From the NCBI GenBank assembly GCA_020854055.1, contig JADZGD010000020.1:62001-126000 (forward strand): DNA of 64,000 nucleotides, given 5' to 3'. The translations under genes and the position numbers were made by a program. Within the stretch, counting starts at the first letter, position 1, and each line of letters starts with the position of its first letter. This document shows, one piece after another, positions 1 to 9,367 of the stretch. The DNA is from Bryobacterales bacterium (lineage in GTDB: Bacteria; Acidobacteriota; Terriglobia; Bryobacterales; Bryobacteraceae). The notes beneath the pieces are model-generated. The model made no database searches and was not told the origin of the DNA. It worked only from the letters and a program-made list of their open reading frames with translations.

Positions 1-1110
1 GACCGAAACCACGTAGGTGACCCCGTTCCTTTGCATGCGTCCGTAGGAGTGATCGTGTCCTTCGAGTACCATCGCCACCTTGTACTTTTCGTAGAGCGGG
101 GCCAGCATGGTACGCATTTCGGGAAAATCGCGGCTGGCTTTGAGAGCGAAAACGGGGTGGTGTTGGAGCACCACGGTCCATTGATTTGGGTTGTTCTTGA
201 GCGTCTCTTCAAGCCAGGCATATTGGCGGTCGCGAATGCTCTTGCGGTCGGCCGGACTCTTTTGCAACTGTTCGAACGGGTTGGCATCGAGGGCGACGAG
301 GCGAAGGCCCTGGTAGTCGATGTAGTAATTCTGCATGCTCAGTTCGCCCATTCCCTTGGGACCATTGTCCGGAAAGACAAAATGCCGCTTCCACCACGGG
401 GTTACGGCGTAGGTGAACTGGCGGTCGGCGCGAATCAGGTCGTGGTTTCCCGTCACCGGCACAATGGGAACTTCGGCGCTGATGAAGCCGAACGCGTCAA
501 ACAGTTCGCCCCAGAGGCGATCATCGTAGCCAAGGTTCACGACATCGCCGGCGATGGCGAAGAAACGTGCGTCAGGGGCGGCGCGGTAGGCCGAACGGAA
601 AGCGCGCGCGCAAAGGGAGCGAAGTTGCGACTGGGGGTCGCCCAGGTAGATGAAGCGAAACGGCGCTGCTTCGCTCTTGGCCGTTCGGAACACGTTCCAG
701 GGGCTCCACGCCTGGCCGCTGCCAACGCGGTAACAATAGGCCGTATCGGGTTCAAGGCCGGTGAATGTAACGGCGTACTGGCCAACGGCTTTTCCCTCCG
801 GCAACTCGAAGCGGTTAACGGTTGCTTCCACTTTCCGCGCGTCTTTCAAATTGGCGGGATCGGCTTCGAAGGGGGCAATCTGACCTTCGGCGTGATCGAA
901 CGGCGTATCGGTGCGCCAGGTGACGCTCTGGGTCCGCGCCGTATCGCCGGACCAGGTCAGAGCGATGCGGCTCGGTAATTCACCGGCCGGCGGCGGAGTG
1001 TTGGATGGGGCAGCCGTGAGCAGCAGGCTGAGCGCCGGCAGCATGATCAATAAAGCGAAGGTACAAACGGTTGCGCGTGGCCAACTCAAGTTTCGGGTTC
1101 TCATCGTCAT
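1..1110 (-). CDS. Purple acid phosphatase-like metallophosphoesterase (3' end outside window)
   Basis: The reading frame is open from an ATG at 1110 to the window edge (370 codons, C-terminus missing). It starts with a signal peptide (basic residues, then a Leu/Ile-rich stretch ending near LLLTAAPS), so the product is exported. A fibronectin-like N-terminal half (IALTWSGDTARTQSVTWRT) is followed by the metallophosphoesterase motifs in order: GDPQ, GDVVNLGYDD, GNHD, LQHHPV and GHDHSYGR. These are the dinuclear metal ligands of the purple acid phosphatase family, which hydrolyses phosphate monoesters outside the cytoplasm. A TACGAT hexamer lies 10 bases upstream of the ATG and no Shine-Dalgarno sequence is visible. 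The gene is divergent from the SGNH hydrolase gene. The substrate cannot be told from the sequence. Confidence 0.85.
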   Translation of the reverse strand, partial: MTMRTRNLSWPRATVCTFALLIMLPALSLLLTAAPSNTPPPAGELPSRIALTWSGDTARTQSVTWRTDTPFDHAEGQIAPFEADPANLKDARKVEATVNRFELPEGKAVGQYAVTFTGLEPDTAYCYRVGSGQAWSPWNVFRTAKSEAAPFRFIYLGDPQSQLRSLCARAFRSAYRAAPDARFFAIAGDVVNLGYDDRLWGELFDAFGFISAEVPIVPVTGNHDLIRADRQFTYAVTPWWKRHFVFPDNGPKGMGELSMQNYYIDYQGLRLVALDANPFEQLQKSPADRKSIRDRQYAWLEETLKNNPNQWTVVLQHHPVFALKASRDFPEMRTMLAPLYEKYKVAMVLEGHDHSYGRMQRNGVTYVVSV

Positions 1111-1190
1111 GGTTCATTTAATCGTATGACACATCACGGTCTCGCGGAAGGCGGTTGCAGTGGCCCGCGCCGGCGCGGAAGATAGTGACT

Positions 1191-2447
1191 GTGTACAAAA
1201 GCGTGATCGTGCCGGCGGCGATTCTCGGTAGCCTGGCACTGTGGGCAAGCTCCGCCGAGGTGAAACTTGCCGGGCCCTGGGAGATTTCGGCAGCGGGGAC
1301 TCAAATCAAGGTCTCACGGCCCGATATTGTGACGGTTACCGGTGAGCGCTATCCGAAACTGGCCGTGTTTAACCCCAGGGCCGCGGCGTGGACCAAGGGA
1401 ACGCGGCTCAAGGGCGTAATCGCCGCGGAGTGTACGGTGGAAGGAGCGCTTGATCCCGATTCGCTGGTGGTTCGTGGAACGGGTGGAGAAACCTTCCGTC
1501 GCGGCGTAGACTACGATGCCGATCTCGAGGCCGGCGCGATTGGGCGGCTGGCGGGCGGGAACATCGGCGAGGATCAACCGGTGCTGATCAGCTATCGCTA
1601 TGTGAAAGAGCGCATCGATACCATCGTACGCACGGCCGATGGACGGATCCTGCTGAGAGGCGGGTTGCCCCACGTGGCGAATCCGGAGATTCCGGCGCTC
1701 GAGCCGGGTGAAACCCGCCTGGCGAACGTCTTCATCAACGGCCGCATCAGCGCATTGGAGGAAGATAATCTCTATCCGATTCTTGAAACGGCCTACCCGG
1801 ATAACAACCCTCCCGTGGCGGCCCAACTACTGCCGCGGACGCTCGCCAAGTTGCGCAGCGGCGAGCGCCTGAAGATTCTCGCCTGGGGCGATAGCGTTTC
1901 CACCTTCAACCGCTATCAGACGATGTTCGTTGACCGGCTCAAGCAGCGCTATCCGAAGGCGAATATCGAACTGGCTACGGAAGCCTGGGCCGGCCGCAGC
2001 ACGGCCAGCTATCTCAAAGAGCCTCCGGGCAGCCCGCACAATTATCGCGAACAGGTACTGGCGAAGAAACCTGACCTGATTGTTTCCGAGTTCGTCAACG
2101 ACGCCGGGCTCAGCGAGGAAGCGGTGGAGGAGCGCTATAGCCAGCTGCTGGCCGACTTTCGGCAGATCGGCGCAGAGTGGATCATTCTTACGCCGCACTA
2201 CGTGCGGCCGAACTGGATGAAGCTTACCAGCCAGACTCACATCGACGACGACCCGCGTCCTTACGTGAAAGGCCTGCGGCTGTTCGCGGCCAAACACCGC
2301 GTTGCGCTGGCCGATGCGTCGCTTCGTTACGGACGGTTGTGGCGGCAGGGCATCCCTTACCTCACGCTGATGGAAAACAACATCAATCACCCGAACGTCT
2401 TCGGCCACACGATTTTTGCCGACAGCCTGATGGCCCTGTTTCCTTAG
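1191..2447 (+). CDS. Secreted SGNH/GDSL-family hydrolase
   Basis: Predicted 418-residue exported esterase-like protein. The GTG at 1191 is chosen because it gives a compact signal peptide (MYKSVIVPAAILGSLALWASSA) with GGAAG about 9 bases upstream; TTG at 1155 and GTG at 1185 are in-frame alternatives. The N-terminal ~215 residues look like a beta-rich accessory region. The C-terminal half is an SGNH hydrolase: AWGDS with the nucleophile Ser at about residue 235, block II Gly in EAWAGRS, FVND with Asn at about 303, and NHPN with the catalytic His at about 400. The residue three before that His, normally Asp, is Asn (ENNINHPN). Members deacetylate sugars or hydrolyse esters; no substrate is assigned. 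The stop overlaps the convergent GH2 gene by four bases. Confidence 0.75.
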   Translation: MYKSVIVPAAILGSLALWASSAEVKLAGPWEISAAGTQIKVSRPDIVTVTGERYPKLAVFNPRAAAWTKGTRLKGVIAAECTVEGALDPDSLVVRGTGGETFRRGVDYDADLEAGAIGRLAGGNIGEDQPVLISYRYVKERIDTIVRTADGRILLRGGLPHVANPEIPALEPGETRLANVFINGRISALEEDNLYPILETAYPDNNPPVAAQLLPRTLAKLRSGERLKILAWGDSVSTFNRYQTMFVDRLKQRYPKANIELATEAWAGRSTASYLKEPPGSPHNYREQVLAKKPDLIVSEFVNDAGLSEEAVEERYSQLLADFRQIGAEWIILTPHYVRPNWMKLTSQTHIDDDPRPYVKGLRLFAAKHRVALADASLRYGRLWRQGIPYLTLMENNINHPNVFGHTIFADSLMALFP

Positions 2448-5236
2448 TGGATCATCTCGGTGTAGGGAACCCGGATGTCGTCAATCTGTTCCGCGGAAAT
2501 CTCCGCCGCCGGATTAAACTCGCTGCTCGCGGCGTAGCGGAGCAGACGGTCGAAGAGGTAGATCGCCTCGGGACAGGCGTCGTCGAAGTTGGCGCGCAGG
2601 TTGAGGGTGGTGAAGAGCAGTTTACCCCGGCCTACCCTGGCTTCGCTCAGAAACGAGATTGCCGAGAGCGCATTCCGATCCTGGCCAGCGCGCACCATGC
2701 GCACGCCGCCCAGGATTGGTGTCATCCCGGCGGCGGGTGAGCCGGCAGCGGCGCCTTCCAGTAGATTGAAGAATTGAAGGTCCGGGAAGCCGTTGTAAGG
2801 AAAGCCGGCTAGCGCGGGAGCGTTCGCGGGGATGCGGATGCCAAGCGCTCCTCCAGAACCGGGAAAGTAACTGAAGCGTCCGCCGAAACGGCCGGACTCG
2901 GCCAGTAGCAGCACCCGGCCGCCGCGGTGAAGACAATCGACCACGCGCGGATTGAAGTCTGAGGCAATCAGAACTCCGTCTTCGATGCAGGTTCCCGGCG
3001 CTTCCTTGATGAACGGGAAGTAGCGCTGCAATGCGGCGGACCGGATCATTTCGGTGACAGGCGCGGAGACGCGCTGTAATAACCCGGCGCGGGGGAAAGC
3101 CCAAAACTTCCACCGGTTGGTGGCATCGTGCCCGTTGGCCGTCAGAGTCACGACTAGTTCCAACTCGGTGGCTTGTTTGAGCGGCAGATTCGCGATTCGG
3201 ATCCGGCCGAGAGTGCTGATGGCTCCCATTGGAACCGCGTGAACAGGCAACCTGCCGGCGGTAAGCCTCTGTCCCTGGCTCACAACTTCCCAGTTGAGCG
3301 TGCCGGTGTGGATATCCGCGCCGCCGTAGTTTGAGACCAGAAGGTTCACCGTTTTTCCGTCTTCGAGCCACAGTGTGCGCGACTCGATCGGGCAGTCAAT
3401 CAGCGGTAACACAGCGCTGTTTAATTCCTGGCCCTGGGCGGGGGAAATGCTTTTGGGTTCGAAGAACTGATCCAGCCAGCCCCAGTTCCATTCCGGACCC
3501 TCCGGAGTTCCGCCTGGAAAGTCGTTGATCAGCCAGTAGAAGTAGCCGGTAAACTCCGGCATGGCGCGGAGCCTTTCGATGTAGGCCTTGACGCCGTTGG
3601 CGTAGAGCCGCCAGGAGCTGTCGAGGTATTGGGAGTAGGCGTGGCTGTTGAAGTTCGCATCGATCCATTTTGTTTCCTGTTCCAGCCAGAGTGGTTTGAA
3701 GACGCCGGAATAGCGCGGAATCCGGCTTGGATCAGGCAGGGTCGAGTAGTAGGCTCCGTATTCGTGCTTGATGTTGGGCACCCGGCGCGACAGGCCGCGG
3801 TAGGGAACGGCAAGATCCATGGGTGGCACCAGGTAGCCGGTGTTCGATGACACCAGAAGCTGGGGGCAGAGTTGCTTGGCCAGTGCTGCAAATTCCCGCA
3901 CGGTTTCGAGGAATGCTTGCTTGGCCCGCTCTTCGGTGAAGCGTTGCAGGCCGAATTCATTGCCTAAGGTAAAGAAGAACCAGGAGGGGTGATTGCGGTT
4001 GGCCTCCATGATGCGGATCAGTTCACCACGGAGCAGTTCCTTATGTGGCAGCAGGTACTCCTGATATATAACCGGGAGCTCGGCGGCCACCAGAATGCCC
4101 GTCTCGTCGGCCGCTTCGAAGCACTCCTCAACGGGCGTGGTTGAGTGGAAGCGGACTGCGTTGAAGCCAAGTTGCCTGGCGATGCGCATCCGTTTGAGAT
4201 AAGCCGCCTTGTCGTGGGGCGGCGCCCCGGTGAGGACCTCGGCGCTGTCGTCGCCATATCCACGCACGTAAAGCGGCTTTCCGTTCAACAGAAGATTTGC
4301 GCCTTGGGTGCGAATTTCGCGGAATCCGTACCGCTCCCGAGTCTGATCGAGCGGCCGCGAGGCGGAGGCGAGCGTGATTGTGGCCTCGTACAGATTCGGG
4401 CTTTCCGGGGACCAGAGCTTGGCGCCGGGCATCGGTACACGGATCACAACGCTTGCGGTGGTACCAGCGCCGATCGATACTGTTGCGGTCCCGTGCGAGG
4501 GTTCGCCTCCCCCAAGGGGTGATATACGCACTTCGATTCCTGCCGGCTTCAGATCTTCGATAGAGCCGTTGCGAACCTCGACGGTAAACGTCGCTATCCG
4601 GTTGTGAATATCCGTGGTGATGGTGGTTTGCTCGATTCGTGCCGGCTCAACCGCTTCCAACTTCACGCTCCGGGTGATGCCGCCCCAGGGCGCGGCAAAA
4701 TTCAACGCCCCGGTAACCTCCGAGGTATCGCGCTCCGTGAGCACCCGGCGGGTCTTTCCAAGCGGGTTATGCACGTTCACCACGCGGAACACCAACAGAT
4801 TCGATTGGCCGGGTCTCACCAGTGGTGTGATATCGAAGCGAAATGGCGTGCTGAACCCCTCGTGCGTACCGGCCGGCAAGCCGTTTACGAAGGCCGAGGT
4901 GTAGGTGAACGCTGCTCCGACGTGCAGGAAAATGCTCTTCCCGCGCCATGTTTCCGGTACCGGCACTTCCCTGGCATACCAGGCTGCGCCCTCGTAATGG
5001 TGGCGGAGTACGCCGATTGGCTCGCCGAAACCCTGCGCCTGCCAGCAACCTGGAACCTGAATCCGGGCGGTGATGTTTTCCGGTCTGCCCGCCCATTGTC
5101 CGGCCAGCCCGGCGTTGTCTGGATCCAGTTGGAACTTCCACTCTCCATCGAGATTGAGTTGCGCGCGGGCGGCGGCAAACATCCAGCCATGACAGAGAGC
5201 GGTCAGCAGAATTATCTTGACGAGTATGTGTGGCAT
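2444..5236 (-). CDS. Glycoside hydrolase family 2 protein (beta-galactosidase/glucuronidase type)
   Basis: A 930-residue exported enzyme. The ATG at 5236 puts a signal peptide (MPHILVKIILLTALCHGW) at the N-terminus; a TTG at 5272 is the only longer start. GH2 architecture is clear: sugar-binding jelly roll (LDGEWKFQLD, VPGCWQAQGFGEP, about residues 25-200), an immunoglobulin-like domain (to about 310) and a TIM barrel from NGKPLYVRGYGDD. The acid/base is the Glu of LGNEFG (about E427) and the nucleophile is the Glu of KHEYGAYY (about E492), the normal family spacing. The last ~250 residues hold an extra beta-rich region and a ThuA/GATase-like stretch (GGRVLLLAESG). Expected to hydrolyse terminal beta-glycosides; exact sugar unknown. 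It ends against the SGNH gene and is divergent from the sialidase-like gene. Confidence 0.88.
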   Translation of the reverse strand: MPHILVKIILLTALCHGWMFAAARAQLNLDGEWKFQLDPDNAGLAGQWAGRPENITARIQVPGCWQAQGFGEPIGVLRHHYEGAAWYAREVPVPETWRGKSIFLHVGAAFTYTSAFVNGLPAGTHEGFSTPFRFDITPLVRPGQSNLLVFRVVNVHNPLGKTRRVLTERDTSEVTGALNFAAPWGGITRSVKLEAVEPARIEQTTITTDIHNRIATFTVEVRNGSIEDLKPAGIEVRISPLGGGEPSHGTATVSIGAGTTASVVIRVPMPGAKLWSPESPNLYEATITLASASRPLDQTRERYGFREIRTQGANLLLNGKPLYVRGYGDDSAEVLTGAPPHDKAAYLKRMRIARQLGFNAVRFHSTTPVEECFEAADETGILVAAELPVIYQEYLLPHKELLRGELIRIMEANRNHPSWFFFTLGNEFGLQRFTEERAKQAFLETVREFAALAKQLCPQLLVSSNTGYLVPPMDLAVPYRGLSRRVPNIKHEYGAYYSTLPDPSRIPRYSGVFKPLWLEQETKWIDANFNSHAYSQYLDSSWRLYANGVKAYIERLRAMPEFTGYFYWLINDFPGGTPEGPEWNWGWLDQFFEPKSISPAQGQELNSAVLPLIDCPIESRTLWLEDGKTVNLLVSNYGGADIHTGTLNWEVVSQGQRLTAGRLPVHAVPMGAISTLGRIRIANLPLKQATELELVVTLTANGHDATNRWKFWAFPRAGLLQRVSAPVTEMIRSAALQRYFPFIKEAPGTCIEDGVLIASDFNPRVVDCLHRGGRVLLLAESGRFGGRFSYFPGSGGALGIRIPANAPALAGFPYNGFPDLQFFNLLEGAAAGSPAAGMTPILGGVRMVRAGQDRNALSAISFLSEARVGRGKLLFTTLNLRANFDDACPEAIYLFDRLLRYAASSEFNPAAEISAEQIDDIRVPYTEMIH

Positions 5237-5278
5237 TGTGCAAAGGGCGGGCGACCGAAGCCCGCCACTCAAGGTATC

Positions 5279-6358
5279 ATGTCCAACATGGTTCGTCTGA
5301 TTATCAGCATTATTCTGTTATCGTGCGCTTCGGCCGGGCAGGCCGCCGATGATATCCAGATCAATCGCATCTGGGGTCCGGAGATTCCCACCGGAAAGTA
5401 CAAGCATCCTGCCTGCATCACCGAGCTGAAGAATGGAGACTTATTTCTGGTTTACTACGGCGGGACAGGCGAATATGCCAATGATACTTCGGTATTTGGC
5501 GCCCGCCTGCCGAAAGGCCAGACGAAGTGGCCCCGGCCGCGCGTGCTGGCGCATGACCCGTTCCGCTCGGTAGGTAACGGCGTCATTTGGCAGGCGCCCG
5601 ATGGGTTGCTCTGGCTGTTTTATGTCGTCCGCTTCGGTGACACCTGGTCGGATTCGCGCATCGCGGTGAAGGTTTCAAGCGACAATGGCGATACCTGGTC
5701 AGATTCCTCCATGCTGGCGCTGGATCCTGGCATGATGGTGCGCAACCGGCCAATCGCTCTCAGTGACGGCAGCTACCTGCTGCCGGTTTACCGCGAGACC
5801 GGTCATGATCCGGAGGTAGTTGGCAAGGATAGCGCATCTCTGTTTCTGCGCTTTGACCCGAAGACGAAGGTCTGGAGCAAGACCAACGAGATTCATTCGC
5901 GCATCGGAAATATTCAGCCCGCGCCGGTCCAGATAGACGACAATTATCTGGTTGCCTACTGCCGCCGCGGCGGCGGCTACGACGGGAAATGGAAAGGTTA
6001 TCTGGTGCGTTCCGAGTCCCGCGACGGAGGGCGCAGTTGGAGTCAGGGGGTGGAAAGCCAGTTTCCCAACCCGAACTCCGCGGTCGATTTTCTCAAGCTG
6101 CGCAACGGACACCTGCTGTTGGTCTATAACGACAATTTCCACGAGCGTACGCCGCTTACTGTGGCGATTTCCACCGACAACGACAAGACCTACCCGTACC
6201 GCCGTAACATCCGCGAAGGCGATAATAGCTTCGCATACCCAATCGCTATCCAGACCCAGGATGGAAAGATCCACGTGGTCCACACCTCGTACCAGCGCAC
6301 CGTGATTTACGAGGAAGTCTTTGATGAATCTGCTATTTTGAACAAGACGCGGCAATAA
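5279..6358 (+). CDS. Sialidase-like BNR-repeat exo-hydrolase
   Basis: A 359-residue exported protein. The start at 5279 (ATGTCCAACATG) has AAGG a few bases upstream and gives a signal peptide (VRLIISIILLSCASAGQA). The six-bladed propeller fold is indicated by three Asp-box motifs: SDNGDTW (~134-140), SRDGGRSW (~248-254) and a weaker STDNDKTY (~298-305). The C-terminal SYQRTVIYEEVFDE resembles the end of acidobacterial and planctomycete sialidase-like proteins. Such proteins hydrolyse or bind sialic acid or related sugars; without the full Arg triad mapped, sialidase activity is only inferred. It lies 37 bases before the Gfo/Idh/MocA gene and probably shares its transcript. Confidence 0.78.
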   Translation: MSNMVRLIISIILLSCASAGQAADDIQINRIWGPEIPTGKYKHPACITELKNGDLFLVYYGGTGEYANDTSVFGARLPKGQTKWPRPRVLAHDPFRSVGNGVIWQAPDGLLWLFYVVRFGDTWSDSRIAVKVSSDNGDTWSDSSMLALDPGMMVRNRPIALSDGSYLLPVYRETGHDPEVVGKDSASLFLRFDPKTKVWSKTNEIHSRIGNIQPAPVQIDDNYLVAYCRRGGGYDGKWKGYLVRSESRDGGRSWSQGVESQFPNPNSAVDFLKLRNGHLLLVYNDNFHERTPLTVAISTDNDKTYPYRRNIREGDNSFAYPIAIQTQDGKIHVVHTSYQRTVIYEEVFDESAILNKTRQ

Positions 6359-6395
6359 CCCGGCTTCCTAGATCCGTGCGAAAAGGAGAAATTCA

Positions 6396-7673
6396 ATGGA
6401 CAAACCCAACCCATCCCGCCGCGACTTACTAAAGATGTCCGCGGCGGCTTTACCCGTCGCGGCCGGCGCCTATGCGGCCGGAAGCGAAACGATTCGTGTC
6501 GGCGTGATCGGCTGCGGCGCGCGCGGCCCCAGTGCGGCGTCTAACGCCATGATCGCCGACAAGGGTGTGCGGGTCGTGGCCATGGGTGACCTGATGCGCA
6601 ACCGTGCTCTCGAAAAGCGGACCATGCTGAAGCTGAAGTTCCCGGAGCAGATGATGGTTGACGACGATCACTGTTTTGGCGGCTGGAACTGCTACAAGGA
6701 CGTGATCGCCAGTTCCGACGTTGTGATTATCGCCAATGCGGCCAAGTTTCATCCAATGCAGATGACGGCCGCAATCGACGCCGGCAAGCACGTGTTCGTT
6801 GAAAAGCCGCATGCCATCGACCCGGCCGGCATCAAAGTAGTTCGCGCGGCGTGTGAAAAGGCGCGCCGGAAGAACCTGTGTGTCGTTTCCGGGCTGCACA
6901 GCCGCTATCAGCCCGGCTACATCGAAACGGTCCGCCGGATTCGCGAGGGCGCGTTGGGCCGGGTGGTTTCGATTGAGGAGAATTTCCTGCGCGCGCCTTA
7001 CATGGTGTACGATCGCCGCCCGGGCATGAAGGAACTCGACTGGCAAGGCAGTAACCAGTACCATTTCCACTGGTTGTCGGGCGATGACGTGATCCAGTCG
7101 CTGGTGCATAATCTCGACCGGGCCAGTTGGGTGCTCAATGATGCCGCGCCGATCAAGTGCCATGGCTTGGGAGGCCGCTCGACGCTGCACGGTGAGCGCT
7201 TCGGCAGCGTGTTTGATCACCACTCGGTGGTATACGAATTCCCCGAAAAGGTGCGTGTTTACGCGCTCTGCCGGACGATTCCAGAGTGTTACAACGAATA
7301 TTCCAGCATTCTGTTGGGCACCAAGGGGACCTGTTCGCTGATGGACAAGCGGTTCGAGGGTGACAACCCCTGGCATTACGAACAGCAGGACGTTGACGGT
7401 CACCAGGCCGAACACAACGAGCTATTCAAAGCGCTCAGGGCCGGCCGGACGATCAACAACGGCGACTACATGGCGAGAAGCACGCTGATCGCCATCATGG
7501 GGCAGATCAGTTGCTATACGGGCAAGGAAGTCACCTGGGAACAGGCGATGAATTCCGATTTCTACTTTCCGCCCGGAGCCGAGGAGATGACACCCGATAC
7601 GCAGCCTCCGGTGATGCCCGATGCCGAAGGTATCTACCCGGTGTACGTTCCGGGCGTGACCAAACTACTGTGA
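6396..7673 (+). CDS. Tat-exported Gfo/Idh/MocA-family oxidoreductase
   Basis: A 425-residue NAD(P)-dependent sugar dehydrogenase homologue. The N-terminus has a twin-arginine signal (SRRDLLKMSAA, ~7-17) before an Ala-rich segment. The Rossmann fold begins IRVGVIGCGARG (~33-44). The family's EKPHA motif (~136-140) carries the catalytic-site Lys. The C-terminal domain is the usual alpha/beta substrate region. AAGGAG lies 8 bases before the ATG. The family oxidises or reduces sugars and inositols, often making 3-keto sugars; a periplasmic copy like this is common in Acidobacteria and Planctomycetes. The stop overlaps the next gene's start (GTGA), so the two products probably work together. Confidence 0.9.
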   Translation: MDKPNPSRRDLLKMSAAALPVAAGAYAAGSETIRVGVIGCGARGPSAASNAMIADKGVRVVAMGDLMRNRALEKRTMLKLKFPEQMMVDDDHCFGGWNCYKDVIASSDVVIIANAAKFHPMQMTAAIDAGKHVFVEKPHAIDPAGIKVVRAACEKARRKNLCVVSGLHSRYQPGYIETVRRIREGALGRVVSIEENFLRAPYMVYDRRPGMKELDWQGSNQYHFHWLSGDDVIQSLVHNLDRASWVLNDAAPIKCHGLGGRSTLHGERFGSVFDHHSVVYEFPEKVRVYALCRTIPECYNEYSSILLGTKGTCSLMDKRFEGDNPWHYEQQDVDGHQAEHNELFKALRAGRTINNGDYMARSTLIAIMGQISCYTGKEVTWEQAMNSDFYFPPGAEEMTPDTQPPVMPDAEGIYPVYVPGVTKLL

Positions 7674-9367
7674 CGCTACGCATCCTGTCGCTCTTGATGG
7701 TGACGGCGGCTGTGGGAGCCGCCGGGAACCAGGGCGCCGCCAACCTTTCCTTCCATGCCGGTGAAGGGGGAGCGTTTCAGTTCGATACCGGGACCGTTCG
7801 TGGGATCATTCGTGCCCAGGGTCTTTCGCGCGGTCTGTCATCGGTTGTTTATGTTCCCACCGGCGAGACCATTTCGGCCACGTACGGCCTTTTCAGCCAC
7901 TACCGTCTGCTGTCGGTGAATCACCGCTACGGCAGCGAGGCTTGGGACGCGCCCAGCGAGGCAAAGGTGCGTCCGGACGGGTCGTTGGAAGCCCACTGGC
8001 CCGCCGCCGCGGAGCGGCCGTTTGAGATCGAGGTGATCTATCGGTGGTCCGCCGCGGATACGCTCGACATTGAAACGAGAATCACCGCGCATGCCGATCT
8101 GCCCGATTTTGAATCGTTTCTGGCGTCGTATTTCTCCGGGGCGTTCAACAGTTCAAGGGTGTGGGTCCGGAGTGGTCCGGGTAGCAGGTCGAGCCTGATT
8201 GCGGCCACCGCGGCCGATGGCGCCTGGCAGATGTTCCCGCGCAACCTTGACGTGGTGAAGATGATTCGGGACGGACGATGGGCCATTCCACCCAGCCCAG
8301 TGGACTGGGCCATCCGCCCGGTACTCGATGCGCCGCTCGGAGTTCGCCAGAATCCGCGGTCCGGTATTGCCGCCGTCTTGATGGCGCCGCCGGGGGATAG
8401 TTTCGCTGTTTCGACTCCACCGCAGACCGACCAGCATCACTCGCTGTACCTCTCGCTGTTCGGCCGAACCATCAGGAAGGGGGAAACGGCGCGTGCCCGC
8501 TCTCGCATGGTGATCACTACGGCGGTGGATGATGCGGGCGTGGAAAAGCTATATGCGGCTTACCTCGAAGATCTCAGGCGCGTTCAACCCTTCTTCGCGC
8601 TGTGCATGGATACCCATGACTCGGAGAAGCGCACGCTTGCCGGGCAGGCCGAACTGCTCAGCGAACTGGGCTACGACGGCATGGGCCATCTGTGGCTGGA
8701 CAATGTGGCCGAGCGGCTTCACACCGCGGACGCTGTCCACCTGAAGCTCTATCAGGTTTACATGAATGTGAACCTGGACCAACCCCAACAGCCCTACGCC
8801 CCCCGCTTGAAGGATGTGCTGCCGCTGCTCAAGGGCCGCGGAGTTCAACTGGCGGTGCTCATCAAGGGAGCCAGGCCGTCGGATAAATCGCTCGATCCGG
8901 CGGCATTGAAGATACTGCGGCGGATTGCGGCGCTTACCGAACCGGCGGGTGTCCAACTAGTTCTTTATCCTCACTCGACGTTTTGGCTCGAGCGCGTGGA
9001 GGACTGCATCCGGCTGGCCGAAAAGATGCGCCCGGTGAATGTAGGGGTGATGCCTAATCTGTGCCACTGGCTGGCGGTAGACAACGAGAAGAACCTGGGG
9101 CCGCTACTCCGGAGGGCGAAGCCGTACCTGGCGGCCATCACGATCAACGGCGCGGATCGGGCTGACCAGATCCAGGCAAAAACGGGGCAATGGATCCAGC
9201 CGCTCGACAGCGGTTCGTTCGACATCAACGGATTTCTGAAGGCCGTCAGGAATATCGGGTATTCCGGCCCTATCGGGCTACAGTGCTACGGCCTGAAAGG
9301 TGACGCGCGCGACCATCTTCAACGCTCGATGGCAGCCTGGCTCAAACTCAACGCGAAGCTCGATTGA
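7670..9367 (+). CDS. Two-domain protein: beta-rich N-terminal domain plus xylose-isomerase-like TIM barrel
   Basis: A 565-residue product starting at the GTG that overlaps the upstream stop (GTGA). A signal peptide is visible ([17 protein letters not shown]). Residues ~25-300 form a beta-rich region I cannot assign to a named family ([21 protein letters not shown]). Residues ~310-560 match sugar phosphate isomerase/epimerase (AP endonuclease 2-like) barrels: [51 protein letters not shown] and the terminal [16 protein letters not shown]. The barrel proteins usually isomerise or epimerise sugars with a divalent metal. Coupling to the Gfo/Idh/MocA gene suggests sequential steps on a periplasmic oxidised sugar. 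The last 49 bases overlap the convergent FAD oxidoreductase gene. Confidence 0.75.
   Translation: MTLRILSLLMVTAAVGAAGNQGAANLSFHAGEGGAFQFDTGTVRGIIRAQGLSRGLSSVVYVPTGETISATYGLFSHYRLLSVNHRYGSEAWDAPSEAKVRPDGSLEAHWPAAAERPFEIEVIYRWSAADTLDIETRITAHADLPDFESFLASYFSGAFNSSRVWVRSGPGSRSSLIAATAADGAWQMFPRNLDVVKMIRDGRWAIPPSPVDWAIRPVLDAPLGVRQNPRSGIAAVLMAPPGDSFAVSTPPQTDQHHSLYLSLFGRTIRKGETARARSRMVITTAVDDAGVEKLYAAYLEDLRRVQPFFALCMDTHDSEKRTLAGQAELLSELGYDGMGHLWLDNVAERLHTADAVHLKLYQVYMNVNLDQPQQPYAPRLKDVLPLLKGRGVQLAVLIKGARPSDKSLDPAALKILRRIAALTEPAGVQLVLYPHSTFWLERVEDCIRLAEKMRPVNVGVMPNLCHWLAVDNEKNLGPLLRRAKPYLAAITINGADRADQIQAKTGQWIQPLDSGSFDINGFLKAVRNIGYSGPIGLQCYGLKGDARDHLQRSMAAWLKLNAKLD

Noticed and set aside
31..978. Open frame of 315 codons on the plus strand at the left edge
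   Set aside because: It is antisense to the metallophosphoesterase frame, which has a signal peptide and all family motifs; the plus frame has none.
6450..7415. Long minus-strand frame opposite the Gfo/Idh/MocA gene
   Set aside because: Antisense shadow typical of GC-rich coding DNA; the product shows no recognisable motifs.
9319..9367. 49-base convergent overlap of two genes, possibly a misplaced stop
   Set aside because: Both frames are clean to their stops with ordinary C-termini, so I keep the overlap as real.
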